This document shows, one piece after another, positions 22,262-32,042 of a stretch of 32,052 nt of DNA. Position 1 is the first letter of the stretch. Every line of letters starts with the position of its first letter. The position numbers and the translations under genes were made by a program. This DNA comes from Bacillota bacterium (GTDB taxonomy: Bacteria > Bacillota > Clostridia > Peptostreptococcales > Anaerovoracaceae): positions 1 to 32,052 of the forward strand of contig JARBUO010000031.1 in NCBI GenBank assembly GCA_029239605.1, written 5' to 3'. The notes under the pieces are model-generated. The model had not been told where the DNA came from. It saw nothing but the letters and a program-made list of their open reading frames with translations, and made no database searches.

Positions 22262-24256
22262 TTGAAAAGAAGAATATCTGTCTCTATTTTACTGGTTGGA
22301 ATTCTTATCATCAGCAGTTTTGGATTTGCCTTCGGTGCGAATGCCTATACTGTAAAGCAAGGTGATGTTCTCTGGAAAATTGCAGAAAAACATGGACTGA
22401 CCTATCAGGAACTGTCAAAGTTCAATCAATTGAAGAATCCAGACTTGATCTACACGGGACAGGTTCTGCAAATCCCGCAAAGTCCTAAGTCTTCGGATCT
22501 GGGACGGACTCAGGGTGACACAGGAACGCTCTCCGACGACACCGGAATTCCCGCTGCTCCTGTTGCGAGTGGAATCAATGCGGCAGACAGCATCCTGAAA
22601 AACGGAGTGATCTATACCGTTGACGGATCTGATACCGTGGCAGAAGCCATTGCGATGAAAGGCGGAAAAATTATCTACGTGGGTAGCAGCGCAGGGGCAG
22701 GTGCTTATCAGGGCATCAGCACAAAGGTAATTGATTTGAAAGGAAAAACCGTACTGCCGGGATTCATTGATGCTCATGCCCATGCTCCCGGAACAAAGCT
22801 TACAGAGCTCTTCGACATCTATCTTTACGAATCGATCACAAAGGAGCAGACTTTAGCGGACATCAAGGCGTTCATCGATGTGAACCCCAATCTTCAGGAA
22901 TACTGGGGAACCGGTTATACGGTGGGAATGGCCGGAGACGCCAAAGGTCCGAAAAAAGAATGGCTGGATGCCATCTGTTCTGACAAGCCCATCATTCTGA
23001 CCTCCAATGACGGACATAACATGTGGCTGAATTCTAAAGCGCTTGAGATGAACGGAATCACGAAGGATACACCAAATCCTGCCGGCGGTCTGATTCAGAA
23101 GGATCCTGTAACGGGAGAACTCTGGGGTTCCATAACGGATGCAAGCGCACTGATCACCATGACCCAGACTTATACAAAGCAACAGGAAAAAGAAGCGCTC
23201 GCTGCTTTTGTTGATACGATGAATGGTTGGGGATACACAAGCATCATGTCCATTGCTCCAACTATGGTGGATCTGGAAAGGTACCGGGAATTGGAACAAA
23301 ACGGTGATTTGACGTTCCGGGTCAATCTGGCGGGGCAAATATCACCTTCTGAACCTTTTGAACCGCAGCTGAAGTCCTTAATTGATCTGCGCAGCCGTCT
23401 GGATTCTGATTTAATCGACGTGACCACAGCGAAATTCTTTGCAGATGGTGTTGTGGAGGGGATGACCGCATATTTGCTGGAGCCATATGATCCGGCTGCC
23501 GGTCTTGCCCCTGATTACCGAGCAGAATTTTATTGGGATCCAGATAAACTTGATCAGTATTTTGATAAGGTTATGAAAGCAGGGTTCCAAATCCATGTTC
23601 ATTCCATTGGAGATGCCTCCACAAGATTGGTTCTTGATTCTATGGAATACGCACAGGACGCGAATCCTACCATCGATAACAGAAATGTAATTACACATCT
23701 TCAAGTTGTAGACGATGCGGATAAACCCAGATTCGGTGAACTGGAAATCATCGCTGCATTGCAGCCCTACTGGCATTTAAAAGAACCGGAATGGTGGGAT
23801 TATGTAGATAAGATCGCCCTGGGAGAAGACCGGGCTTATCAGGAATATCCTGTGAAATCCCTTTTAGAAAACGGTGCATTGCTCACCGCTTCCGGCGATC
23901 ATCCCGTATCCCCTATCAACAATCCCTTCTGGGCCATCGAGGCAGATGTTACGAGAAATCTGAACAATGCGGATTACTACGGTGTCGATGATATAACAAG
24001 CATGGATGACCCCACCTGGCTGTTAAATAAAAACGAGCGGGTATCAGTAAAAGATATGGTAAAGGCGTACACCATCAATGGCGCATACCAGCTTTTCCGT
24101 GATAAGACCGTGGGCTCCCTTGAAGTTGGCAAATACGCAGATATGATCGTCATCGATCAGGATATCTTTCAGGTGAATCCGCTTGATATCGATAAAACCC
24201 AGGTACTTACCACCATCTTCAATGGCGTCGTCGTTTCCGGAGATTATCGTTACTAG
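22262..24256 (+). CDS. Secreted LysM-amidohydrolase fusion (YtcJ-like)
   Basis: A 664-residue exported protein. Residues 1-28 are a signal peptide (hydrophobic SILLVGILIISSFGFAFG, cleavage near ANA). Residues 29-73 form one LysM domain (YTVKQGDVLWKIAEKHGLTY to LQIPQ) that binds peptidoglycan glycan. A linker (74-107) leads to a full amidohydrolase-3 domain of the YtcJ type, with GGKIIYVGS, the metal motif GFIDAHAHAPG (H172, H174), TAKFFADGVVEG, IHVHSIGDAS and ASGDHPVSP. YtcJ-type enzymes are mostly cytoplasmic; here the same fold is sent outside and tethered to the wall. The substrate is unknown. The TTG start follows GGAGG. The next gene is 123 bases on and is also wall-directed. Confidence 0.9.
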   Translation: MKRRISVSILLVGILIISSFGFAFGANAYTVKQGDVLWKIAEKHGLTYQELSKFNQLKNPDLIYTGQVLQIPQSPKSSDLGRTQGDTGTLSDDTGIPAAPVASGINAADSILKNGVIYTVDGSDTVAEAIAMKGGKIIYVGSSAGAGAYQGISTKVIDLKGKTVLPGFIDAHAHAPGTKLTELFDIYLYESITKEQTLADIKAFIDVNPNLQEYWGTGYTVGMAGDAKGPKKEWLDAICSDKPIILTSNDGHNMWLNSKALEMNGITKDTPNPAGGLIQKDPVTGELWGSITDASALITMTQTYTKQQEKEALAAFVDTMNGWGYTSIMSIAPTMVDLERYRELEQNGDLTFRVNLAGQISPSEPFEPQLKSLIDLRSRLDSDLIDVTTAKFFADGVVEGMTAYLLEPYDPAAGLAPDYRAEFYWDPDKLDQYFDKVMKAGFQIHVHSIGDASTRLVLDSMEYAQDANPTIDNRNVITHLQVVDDADKPRFGELEIIAALQPYWHLKEPEWWDYVDKIALGEDRAYQEYPVKSLLENGALLTASGDHPVSPINNPFWAIEADVTRNLNNADYYGVDDITSMDDPTWLLNKNERVSVKDMVKAYTINGAYQLFRDKTVGSLEVGKYADMIVIDQDIFQVNPLDIDKTQVLTTIFNGVVVSGDYRY

Positions 24257-24379
24257 TACAGCAATATACGGTGAACCGGTTACTTCTTGTCGCAACCCGA
24301 TCAAGCAAATTCATAATTCAAAGCCCTGCCGCATATCATTATCTTTAGATAGTATCCTGTTGTCCAGGGGGTAGGTGCA

Positions 24380-26299
24380 TTGAAGTTTAACAAAAAAAAA
24401 TTGATGCTTTTCAGATATCTGCATCCCAGACTGATGAAGCTGATTACATTGATCATCATCGTTTTGGCTGCGTCAGCTGTATTGTATTTTATTCAGATCA
24501 TTCCAGACGGCTTTCCTGTATCTCTTCCGGAAGCTGATAGTTCCATCAAATGGGTCGACTTTGATGTGCCTTACAAGGTCCTTGAAAAGACAATGTACCT
24601 TGATATCGAGTCCTATGAAACAGAAATCCATCTGAAATGGACAGAACTTCTCGCTTATTTGGGTGCAAAGTACGGAGGAAATTTCAAGTATTATAAGCAA
24701 AAGGATCTGGATGATCTGATCAAACGACTTAACGAAGGAGAATCCATCGATACAATTACCGCAGAGATGAAGATGTATGATTATTATAAGGAGGCCTACA
24801 CTGCCGCTTTGGGAGGTTTTCTGGGCGAATACATGGTTCAGGTCCCTGCGGACTCTGAGAACGGTGGTGATGTGGTCTGGGAGACAAAATACGGGCTAAA
24901 GGCCTTTTCGCCAATCCCGGATGGTTATTGGTATTCGGATTTTGATGATTTCGGTGCCGGAAGAAGTTACGGCTATAACAGAAAACATTTCGGCCATGAT
25001 CTGATGATTGGAACGGGAACGCCCATCATAGCAATTGAAAGCGGTATTGTAGAAGCCATCGGCTGGAATCAGTACGGAGGCTGGCGGATCGGGATCAGAA
25101 GTTTTGATCAGAAACGGTACTACTATTACGCGCACCTGCGCAAAGATCGTCCCTACAGTGCGGATCTCTATGTGGGAAAGGCAGTGAAAGCAGGTGACGT
25201 AATCGGGTACTCCGGCAGAACCGGATACAGCATCAAAGAGAATGTGAACAATATCGACACGCCGCATCTCCATGTCGGCATGCAGCTGATTTTTGACGAA
25301 AGCAAAAAAGACAGTCCAAATCAAATCTGGATTGATATGTATGCCATCAGCAAATTATTGCTGAAGAATAAATGTGATGTCTATAAAAATGAAGAAACGA
25401 AAGAATTCTACAGAAAATTTGACTTTACAGAGCCAAGTTATTTCCTGAAGATGGAGAATCTGAAAGACAGTACAAAAACGAATCAGGCAGCGCTCTTCTC
25501 CTCTGCCGCACCGGAAGGCAGCATACCTCTCCCTATTGTGATGTATCACGGTCTGACCCGGGAAAAAAAATATCAGAATAAGTTTTTTATCAGTCCGAAG
25601 CAATTTGAGAAAGATCTTCAGTATCTACAGGAAAATCATTACACACCTGTCGTCATGAAAGATTTAATCGCATATGTTGATAACGGAACGCCACTCCCGG
25701 AGCGTCCGGTCCTTCTTACCTTTGACGACGGTTTCTTCAACAACTACCTTTATGCTTATCCGCTGCTCAGAGAATATAACATGAAAGCAATATTTTCCGT
25801 TATTGGAGAGCTTACAGACAAATACAGTGTTATTCAGGACGAGAATGCGTATTATGCCTATATGACCTGGGATGATATTAAAGAACTGAGCGAATCGGGT
25901 TATATAGAGATACAAAACCACTCCTACGATATTCACGAAAACAACGGAAGCCGCAAAGGGGCAATGCAAAAACAGGGTGAAAGTCTTGACTCTTATCGTA
26001 CGCTGCTGGAAGATGATGTTGGTAAAATGCAGAAAATGCTATATGAAACCACAGGAGAAATGCCCACCACCTTTACATATCCTTACGGCTATATCAGTAA
26101 GAGCTCTAAAGAGATTCTAAAAAACATGGGCTTCCGGGCAACCTTAAGCTGCTCGGAAGGCCTGAACTATATCACAAGAGATCCGGAATCGCTGTATCAT
26201 ATGAAAAGGGTTTGCCGCTCACCAGAGGAATCCAGTGCGCAATTTTTTAAAGCAATTGCTCCGCCGCTCGAAAAAAAAGCAGAGCAAGCGGAGCAATAA
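24380..26299 (+). CDS. Membrane-anchored M23 peptidase / polysaccharide deacetylase fusion
   Basis: A 639-residue two-enzyme wall protein. One N-terminal membrane helix (about 20-41) is followed by a unique region to about 195. An M23 (LytM-type) metallopeptidase domain spans about 196-305, with zinc ligands H203 and D207 (HFGHDL) and H298, and catalytic H252 and H296 (AHLR, HLHVG). A NodB-type polysaccharide deacetylase domain spans about 384-600, with TFDDG (447-451), NHSYDIH (H514, H518 metal ligands) and TYPYGY. The expected action is cutting peptide cross-links and deacetylating glycan in the same molecule. The TTG start is preceded by a G-rich AGGGGG. All key residues are present in both domains, so neither looks dead. 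Confidence 0.9.
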   Translation: MKFNKKKLMLFRYLHPRLMKLITLIIIVLAASAVLYFIQIIPDGFPVSLPEADSSIKWVDFDVPYKVLEKTMYLDIESYETEIHLKWTELLAYLGAKYGGNFKYYKQKDLDDLIKRLNEGESIDTITAEMKMYDYYKEAYTAALGGFLGEYMVQVPADSENGGDVVWETKYGLKAFSPIPDGYWYSDFDDFGAGRSYGYNRKHFGHDLMIGTGTPIIAIESGIVEAIGWNQYGGWRIGIRSFDQKRYYYYAHLRKDRPYSADLYVGKAVKAGDVIGYSGRTGYSIKENVNNIDTPHLHVGMQLIFDESKKDSPNQIWIDMYAISKLLLKNKCDVYKNEETKEFYRKFDFTEPSYFLKMENLKDSTKTNQAALFSSAAPEGSIPLPIVMYHGLTREKKYQNKFFISPKQFEKDLQYLQENHYTPVVMKDLIAYVDNGTPLPERPVLLTFDDGFFNNYLYAYPLLREYNMKAIFSVIGELTDKYSVIQDENAYYAYMTWDDIKELSESGYIEIQNHSYDIHENNGSRKGAMQKQGESLDSYRTLLEDDVGKMQKMLYETTGEMPTTFTYPYGYISKSSKEILKNMGFRATLSCSEGLNYITRDPESLYHMKRVCRSPEESSAQFFKAIAPPLEKKAEQAEQ

Positions 26300-26301
26300 A
26301 T

Positions 26302-26367
26302 CAGACGTTACAATAAAGCAGGCGATACCATAAAGCAGACGTTGGAATGAGCAGACGCAACAATGCG
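26302..26367 (+). repeat. Four degenerate tandem 16-17 bp repeats
   Basis: Four contiguous units start with CAG-CG and keep an A-A-T-A/G-G frame: CAGACGTTACAATAAAG, CAGGCGATACCATAAAG, CAGACGTTGGAATGAG and CAGACGCAACAATGCG. They fill almost the whole gap between the convergent ends of the fusion-protein gene and rsmE. No terminator hairpin is visible in this gap. Confidence 0.65.
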
Positions 26368-26371
26368 CAAA

Positions 26372-27109
26372 TTATAATTCCAGCTCATACATCAGCATTG
26401 CCATAGCTGCCATTCCGGCAGTTTCCGTTCGCAGAATGGTCTTTCCAAGGGTCACACTTTTGGCTCCCAGTTCCATCAGCGCCTGTGCCTCCTTATCAGA
26501 GAACCCACCTTCCGGGCCTATGATTAAAGCTGCATTACGCGGCTTTTTTTCTATGCTTTTTAAATAATCTTTTATGGAATACTGCTGTTCATTTTCATAA
26601 GGAAATACGATAAGTTCATATTTATCAATCGTATTAATCATTTCCTTGAACGTTATTGCTTGTTGAATTTCAGGGATAATTCCCCTTTTACATTGTTTTA
26701 CAGCTTCATCGGCCACCTTCTGCCAGCGCTGAATTTTATTCCGGAAGCCCCCATGATCCACAACCACCGTTCGGTCGGTGAAAACGGGTACAACAGCGTA
26801 TACGCCCAGCTCGATGTTTTTCTGAATGATGGTTTCCATTTTTCCCTGCTTTGGGATGCCCTGAAACAAGGTAACCCGAAGTTCCGGTTCCCGGGCGAAC
26901 TTCTGCTTGTCCAGAATTCTTGCTTCGATGAAATCCTTGTCAATGGAAATGATCTCCGTCTCATATTCAAATTCAACAGTATCAGAAATGGTCAGCAGAT
27001 CCCCGGCTCCAAGCCGAAGAACCTTCTGAATATGTTTGCGATCATCTGCATCCGTAATTCGAATGCTGCCGCCGACGATACTGCCCGCATCTACAAAAAA
27101 TTTACTCAT
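26372..27109 (-). CDS. rsmE: 16S rRNA (uracil1498-N3)-methyltransferase
   Basis: A 245-residue RsmE, a SPOUT-class enzyme that methylates U1498 of 16S rRNA. The N-terminal PUA-like part has DDRKHIQKVLRLGAGDLLTI. The trefoil-knot part has TLFQGIPKQGKMETIIQKNIELG, the conserved IGPEGGFSDKEAQ and the ending LGKTILRTETAGMAAMAML. Length is normal. AAGGCGG precedes the ATG. It follows prmA after a 116-base gap in which I see no further gene. The dnaJ-prmA-rsmE order is typical of Firmicutes. Confidence 0.96.
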   Translation of the reverse strand: MSKFFVDAGSIVGGSIRITDADDRKHIQKVLRLGAGDLLTISDTVEFEYETEIISIDKDFIEARILDKQKFAREPELRVTLFQGIPKQGKMETIIQKNIELGVYAVVPVFTDRTVVVDHGGFRNKIQRWQKVADEAVKQCKRGIIPEIQQAITFKEMINTIDKYELIVFPYENEQQYSIKDYLKSIEKKPRNAALIIGPEGGFSDKEAQALMELGAKSVTLGKTILRTETAGMAAMAMLMYELEL

Positions 27110-27225
27110 GTTTTTTACCGCCTTACGAACATATTGCAGCTCAGTAAGTTAATTGAATCAGCATTAAGATCGGTTAATAAAGCATAAATTCCGAAAACGA
27201 ACTCTGCATATCATGCCTATTTCTA

Positions 27226-28137
27226 TTAACAATAACGAGCCGCAATGGCGCACCATTCCCCTTCCTCCAAAATTTCTATAATCTGAAATCCACAAGCTTC
27301 GATGGCTTCAACGACAGTTTGCTTCTTTTCGATCAAAATTCCGGAAGAGATATAGATGGCTTTTCCGGTCAAATGCACCGCAACGTCTTTGGACAGCATC
27401 ATCACTAGATCCGCCATAAGGTTTGCCACGACAATATCTGCTCTTTCATTGAGTCCCTTGGTCAGATCCCCTTCATAAACACGGACCTTTGAAGAGACAC
27501 CGTTTAATTCCACGTTTTCTTTTGTTACTTCCACTGCTACCGGATCGATATCCACGGCTGCAATATCCTTTGCTCCCAGCAATGCTGCTGCTATGGACAG
27601 AATTCCCGATCCGCAGCCAACATCAATGATGGAATCAACGCCTGGAGTAATGTATTTTTCAAGGAGCTTGATGCAAAGTGACGTGGTGGGATGAGTACCT
27701 GTTCCAAATGCCATGCCGGGATCAATTTCGATCACAAGCTCATCCTGCCCTGCAGTATAATCCTCCCAGCTTGGTTTGATTACAATCCGATCTGTTAGCT
27801 TTGCCGGTTTGAAATACTCTTTCCAGTTGTCCTTCCAGTCGGAATCATCCACCACTGTCCAGCTCAGCTTCACCTCAGGAACATTCAGCTGGTTCAGCGT
27901 ATCTCTACCTTCCTCGGTATCCTCCAGATAGAAGGTGAGCCCCGCTTCCATGCTGTCATAATTCATCAGACTTTCGTCAATATAGTCCCAATCGTAGGAA
28001 TTCTTCTTCTCCATCAGCGCCTGAAAATCCTGCGGATCTTCCACAGTAAAACCCGCTATCCCCATATCCATAAGGATACAGGTCAGCGGGTCAAGATTTT
28101 CCTGCGACGTTTTCATTTTTACTTCAATATACTTCAT
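27226..28137 (-). CDS. prmA: Ribosomal protein L11 methyltransferase
   Basis: A 303-residue PrmA, which trimethylates ribosomal protein L11 at several amines using SAM. The N-terminal substrate-binding domain (MKYIEVKMKTSQENLDPL) is followed by a linker and a Rossmann methyltransferase domain with DPGMAFGTGTHPTT, DVGCGSGILSIAAALLGA (SAM motif I) and VANLMADLVMML. Length is standard. It begins 6 bases after the dnaJ stop with AAAGG partly inside it, so it is translated from the same message. Confidence 0.97.
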   Translation of the reverse strand: MKYIEVKMKTSQENLDPLTCILMDMGIAGFTVEDPQDFQALMEKKNSYDWDYIDESLMNYDSMEAGLTFYLEDTEEGRDTLNQLNVPEVKLSWTVVDDSDWKDNWKEYFKPAKLTDRIVIKPSWEDYTAGQDELVIEIDPGMAFGTGTHPTTSLCIKLLEKYITPGVDSIIDVGCGSGILSIAAALLGAKDIAAVDIDPVAVEVTKENVELNGVSSKVRVYEGDLTKGLNERADIVVANLMADLVMMLSKDVAVHLTGKAIYISSGILIEKKQTVVEAIEACGFQIIEILEEGEWCAIAARYC

Positions 28138-28143
28138 GATCCT

Positions 28144-29220
28144 TTAAAATTTACTGATCATTTTCTTCTGTTCACTTGTGAGTTTTGTGGGAACTTCCAG
28201 GGTTACCTTGACATAAAGATCGCCTACCTTTGAAGTCCTTAGTGATTTTATTCCTTTTCCCTTCAGCCTGAATACTGTCTCCGGCTGCGTACCTGCAGGA
28301 ATCTTGTAGGATACCTTTTCTTTCAGCGTTGGGACGATGATGTCATCACCAAGAGCAGCCTGCGTAAAGGTGATTGGCATATCAAGCCATAAATCGGTGC
28401 CTTTTCTGGTAAACAACGGATGTGGCTGAACACCGATCACCACATAAAGATCGCCGCTTGGGCCTCCATTGCTTCCAGGTTCTCCCTGACCTTTGATGGA
28501 AATCACCGAATCGTTATCAACTCCTGCAGGAATATCCACGGAGATGGTAACGGTCTTTCTGACCTTGCCGGAACCGCTGCAGCCTGGACAGGGATTCTCA
28601 ATGGTTTCTCCTGTACCACCGCACTTATCACATGCAGAAACATTGGTAAACTGGCCGAATGGAGTCCTCTGTGTGGTGCGAATTTCGCCGCTTCCGTTAC
28701 ACTTGGAGCAAGTAACCTTTTCAGAACCTTGGGCAGCACCGCTTCCGCCGCAGGTTTCACACTCTACATATTTATTGATCTGAACCTGCTTCTTTGCTCC
28801 AAAAGCAGCTTCTTCAAAAGCAATGCTGATATTTTTCTGTAAATCCTGACCCTTTCTTGGTCCGTTTCTTCTTCTGGCTCCACCCTGACTAAACCCGCCT
28901 CCGAACATTCCGCCAAACAGGTCGCCGAAAATATCTTCAAAGCCTCCGCCAAAGCCGCCTCCGAAACCGCCGCCTCCGAAGCCTGCATTGGGATCTACTC
29001 CTGCATGGCCGAACCGGTCATATTTATCTTTTTTCTGAGGGTCAGAAAGTATGCTGTATGCTTCATTTACTTCTTTGAACTTTTCTTCTGCGGTCTTGTC
29101 TCCGGGATTTCTGTCCGGATGATATTCCATTGCTTTCTTTCGGAACGCTTTTTTGATCTCGTCATCCGCTGCTCCCTTGCTCAGTCCAAGGACCTCATAA
29201 AAATCACGTTTTTCTGCCAT
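28144..29220 (-). CDS. dnaJ: Chaperone protein DnaJ
   Basis: A 358-residue type I DnaJ, co-chaperone that delivers substrates to DnaK and stimulates its ATPase. The J domain (about 4-68) has YHPDRNPGD with the HPD triad. A Gly/Phe-rich stretch (about 76-112) follows, then four zinc-finger repeats ([32 protein letters not shown]) and the C-terminal substrate domains. The C-terminus is shorter than in E. coli but within range. The ATG at 29220 is preferred to the adjacent GTG because AGAGGG is at a better distance. The 206-base gap to dnaK holds a strong hairpin. Confidence 0.97.
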   Translation of the reverse strand: MAEKRDFYEVLGLSKGAADDEIKKAFRKKAMEYHPDRNPGDKTAEEKFKEVNEAYSILSDPQKKDKYDRFGHAGVDPNAGFGGGGFGGGFGGGFEDIFGDLFGGMFGGGFSQGGARRRNGPRKGQDLQKNISIAFEEAAFGAKKQVQINKYVECETCGGSGAAQGSEKVTCSKCNGSGEIRTTQRTPFGQFTNVSACDKCGGTGETIENPCPGCSGSGKVRKTVTISVDIPAGVDNDSVISIKGQGEPGSNGGPSGDLYVVIGVQPHPLFTRKGTDLWLDMPITFTQAALGDDIIVPTLKEKVSYKIPAGTQPETVFRLKGKGIKSLRTSKVGDLYVKVTLEVPTKLTSEQKKMISKF

Positions 29221-29364
29221 CACTATAACCCTCTCTTAAGAATCGAAAGCCATATTGCTCTCGTTGTTATATCATTTTATGTTCTGCGCAACAAATTCAG
29301 AAACGACCGCGCTCCATACCGAACAGTCATTTCTGAATCTGCAGTTCCTCAGAACCAAATTGCA

Positions 29365-29398
29365 TTTGCGGTACGTTCCCGAAGGACCGCACCGCAAA
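29365..29398 (-). promoter_or_regulatory. Hairpin between dnaK and dnaJ
   Basis: On the minus strand TTTGCGGT (29391-29398) and ACCGCAAA (29365-29372) form an 8-bp stem whose interior continues with TCC/GGA around a TTCG-type tip. It follows the dnaK stop by about 30 bases and has no T-run. It may stabilise the 3' end of a processed dnaK message or reduce flow into dnaJ. Confidence 0.5.
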
Positions 29399-29429
29399 AT
29401 TATACTTCATTTTATTGATTGCCGTCAAC

Positions 29430-31313
29430 TTATTTGTTATCGTCAACCACTTCGTAATCCGCATCAACAACATTATCCGGTCTAGCCTGGGCATCGTCGG
29501 CAGCATCGGCTCCTCCCATGTTCCCTGGGTTGAATCCGGCTGCTCCGGGATCAAAACCTGCTCCGCCCTGCGCCTGTTGTGCCTGCTGGTACATCTTCGC
29601 AGAAATGGTGTGGAATTCCTCCGTCAGCGCATCGGTCTTTTCCTTGATCTCCTGGGTATTGTTGCCTTCCAGGGCCTTTGCCAGCGCATCCTTAGCACTG
29701 TTGATCTTCGCTTTCTCGTCTTCGCTTAAGCTTGCTTCAATATCCTTCAAGGACTTTTCGGTTTCATAAACCAGCGTTTCTGCTCTGTTTCTAATATCGA
29801 TTTCTTCCTTCTTCTTTTTATCCTCTTCCGCATATAGCTCAGCTTCTTTGATCTTCTGCTTAATATCGTCATCGGACAGCTTGGTGGAGGAGGTAATGGT
29901 AATTCTCTGTTCTTTACCGGTTCCCATATCCTTGGCGCTTACATTAACAATACCGTTGGCGTCGATATCAAAGGTAACTTCGATCTGAGGAATTCCGCGT
30001 GGTGCCGGTGGAATTCCGGAGAGCTGGAATCTTCCAAGAGTAATATTTCCAGCTGCCATTTCTCTTTCACCCTGCATTACGTGAATGTCAACGGCAGTCT
30101 GATTATCTGCAGCAGTTGAGAAGATCTGGCTCTTCTTCGTCGGAATCGTAGTGTTTCTTTCGATGAGCTTCGTTGCAACTCCTCCCAGAGTCTCAATGGA
30201 CAAGGACAGTGGAGTAACGTCCAGAAGCAGAACATCTTTTACTTCTCCGGTAAGAACGCCGGCCTGTACTGCAGCACCAACCGCTACGCACTCATCGGGG
30301 TTGATTCCCTTGAATGGATCTTTTCCGGTAATTTTCTTAACCGCATCCTGTACGGCAGGAATTCTTGTGGATCCACCCACCAGGATGACTTTTGCCAGAT
30401 CAGTATTGGTAACACCTGCATCTGACATGGCCTTTCTCATAGGCTCGATGGTCTTTTCTACAAGGTGTGAAGTCAGCTGGTCAAATTTCGCTCTGGTAAT
30501 ATCCATGTTCAGGTGAAGCGGACCATCTGCGTTTACTGTAATAAAGGGCAGATTGATATTTGTTGTCTGTGAGCTGGAGAGCTCTTTCTTAGCCTTTTCA
30601 GCTGCCTCTTTCAATCTCTGGTGCGCCATCTTGTCTTTTCTCAGGTCTACACCGTTTTCTTTTGCAAAGCTGTCTGCAATAAAGTTCATTAAGGCTTCGT
30701 CAAAGTCATCTCCGCCCAGTCGGTTGTTTCCGCTAGTAGCAAGTACTTCGAATACGCCGTCTCCAAGTTCAAGAATGGATACGTCAAAGGTACCGCCGCC
30801 CAGATCATAAACAAGAATTTTATGATGTTCATGTTCTTTGTCAAGGCCATATGCAAGGGATGCTGCAGTAGGCTCGTTGATGATTCTTTTAACATCAAGG
30901 CCTGCAATTTTGCCGGCATCCTTGGTGGCCTGCTTCTGACTGTCTGTGAAGTATGCAGGAACGGTAATAACCGCTTCTGTAACTTTTTCACCAAGATAAC
31001 TTTCAGCATCTGCCTTCAGCTTGGCGAGAATCATTGCAGATATGTCCTGCGGAGTATATCCTTTTCCGTCTATTTCAACTTTGTGATCCGTTCCCATATG
31101 TCTTTTAATGGAAGCGATGGTTCTGTCGGGGTTGGTAATCGCCTGTCTCTTAGCGGTCTCCCCTACCAATCTTTCACCATTCTTAGCAAAACCAACAACG
31201 GATGGGGTGGTTCTGTTTCCTTCTGCATTTGCAATAACTACCGGTTCGCCGCCTTCGAGTACAGCAACGCATGAATTTGTTGTTCCAAGGTCAATTCCTA
31301 TAACTTTTCCCAT
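29430..31313 (-). CDS. dnaK: Chaperone protein DnaK (Hsp70)
   Basis: A 627-residue Hsp70. The ATPase domain starts [21 protein letters not shown] and has [29 protein letters not shown] and [11 protein letters not shown]. The substrate domain contains [15 protein letters not shown] and the linker DVLLLD. The helical lid ends in a Gln/Ala/Gly-rich stretch and an acidic tail, [11 protein letters not shown]. Length is typical of Firmicutes, lacking the insert seen in E. coli. AGGAGG precedes the ATG. It lies 135 bases after grpE. Heat-shock control would be set by CIRCE/HrcA upstream of the operon, outside the window. Confidence 0.98.
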   Translation of the reverse strand: MGKVIGIDLGTTNSCVAVLEGGEPVVIANAEGNRTTPSVVGFAKNGERLVGETAKRQAITNPDRTIASIKRHMGTDHKVEIDGKGYTPQDISAMILAKLKADAESYLGEKVTEAVITVPAYFTDSQKQATKDAGKIAGLDVKRIINEPTAASLAYGLDKEHEHHKILVYDLGGGTFDVSILELGDGVFEVLATSGNNRLGGDDFDEALMNFIADSFAKENGVDLRKDKMAHQRLKEAAEKAKKELSSSQTTNINLPFITVNADGPLHLNMDITRAKFDQLTSHLVEKTIEPMRKAMSDAGVTNTDLAKVILVGGSTRIPAVQDAVKKITGKDPFKGINPDECVAVGAAVQAGVLTGEVKDVLLLDVTPLSLSIETLGGVATKLIERNTTIPTKKSQIFSTAADNQTAVDIHVMQGEREMAAGNITLGRFQLSGIPPAPRGIPQIEVTFDIDANGIVNVSAKDMGTGKEQRITITSSTKLSDDDIKQKIKEAELYAEEDKKKKEEIDIRNRAETLVYETEKSLKDIEASLSEDEKAKINSAKDALAKALEGNNTQEIKEKTDALTEEFHTISAKMYQQAQQAQGGAGFDPGAAGFNPGNMGGADAADDAQARPDNVVDADYEVVDDNK

Positions 31314-31448
31314 TATACTATCCTCCTATTATTTAATCCTGTCTTTTAATTTCCGTATGATGTCTGAATATTTGTTCGCCCTATTTCGAATGATCGGCGA
31401 ATTATTAATGCAACGAAATCATAAATTTCGATTGCAGTTTTCGGCCGC

Positions 31449-32042
31449 TTATTCCGCTACCTTAACCATAGCAGGTCTGATTACCTTTTTATTCAGCATA
31501 TACCCCTTTTGCAAGACCTGTGTGATGTTCCCGCTTTCATGCTCGCTGGAGCTTTCCATGAGCACTGCATGATGAAAGTTGGGATCAAAGGGCTCCCCTG
31601 CGGGATTCATTTCTTCGACACCGCTCTTCTCCAGTACCCCTTTGAACTGTTTAAAAATCATGTTCATACCTTCTGAAAAGCTGTCGCTGCTGTCTCCGCT
31701 GTGATCCAGAGCTCTTTCAAAGTTATCTATTACATCAAGCAACTCTACTACGATTTTCTCGTTAGCATATGCATAAATGTCGCTCTTTTCTTTTTCCACT
31801 CTTTTTCTGAAATTCTGGAAATCGGCAGCAAGCCTAAGATAACGTGTGTTCAATTCCTCTTCTTCTTTGGTTTGCTCCTCTTTTCCGGTTTGATTCCCCC
31901 CTGGATTCGCTTCGTCAGCTTCCTTTGGTTCGGCCGAATCATTCTGACCAAAAGCTTCCGTGTCCATCGTCTCTTCTGAAGATTCTGAACCGGGCTTTCT
32001 TTCGAATCCTGCCGTACCCTCAGGCGCTTTCTTCTTACTCAT
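31449..32042 (-). CDS. grpE: Nucleotide exchange factor GrpE
   Basis: A 197-residue GrpE, which releases ADP from DnaK. An acidic, low-complexity N-terminus (about 1-60) leads to the long coiled-coil helix (RYLRLAADFQNFRKRVEKEK) and the beta domain with NPAGEPFDPNFHHAVLMES and QVLQKGYMLNKKVIRPAMVKV. The start is uncertain: only 10 bases lie upstream in the window, no clear ribosome binding site or stop is seen there, and the frame stays open to the edge. hrcA probably lies next upstream, outside the window. Confidence 0.95.
   Translation of the reverse strand: MSKKKAPEGTAGFERKPGSESSEETMDTEAFGQNDSAEPKEADEANPGGNQTGKEEQTKEEEELNTRYLRLAADFQNFRKRVEKEKSDIYAYANEKIVVELLDVIDNFERALDHSGDSSDSFSEGMNMIFKQFKGVLEKSGVEEMNPAGEPFDPNFHHAVLMESSSEHESGNITQVLQKGYMLNKKVIRPAMVKVAE

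Noticed and set aside
29224-29429. Small peptide frame (17 codons) in the dnaK-dnaJ gap
   Set aside because: No ribosome binding site before its ATG and no recognisable sequence.
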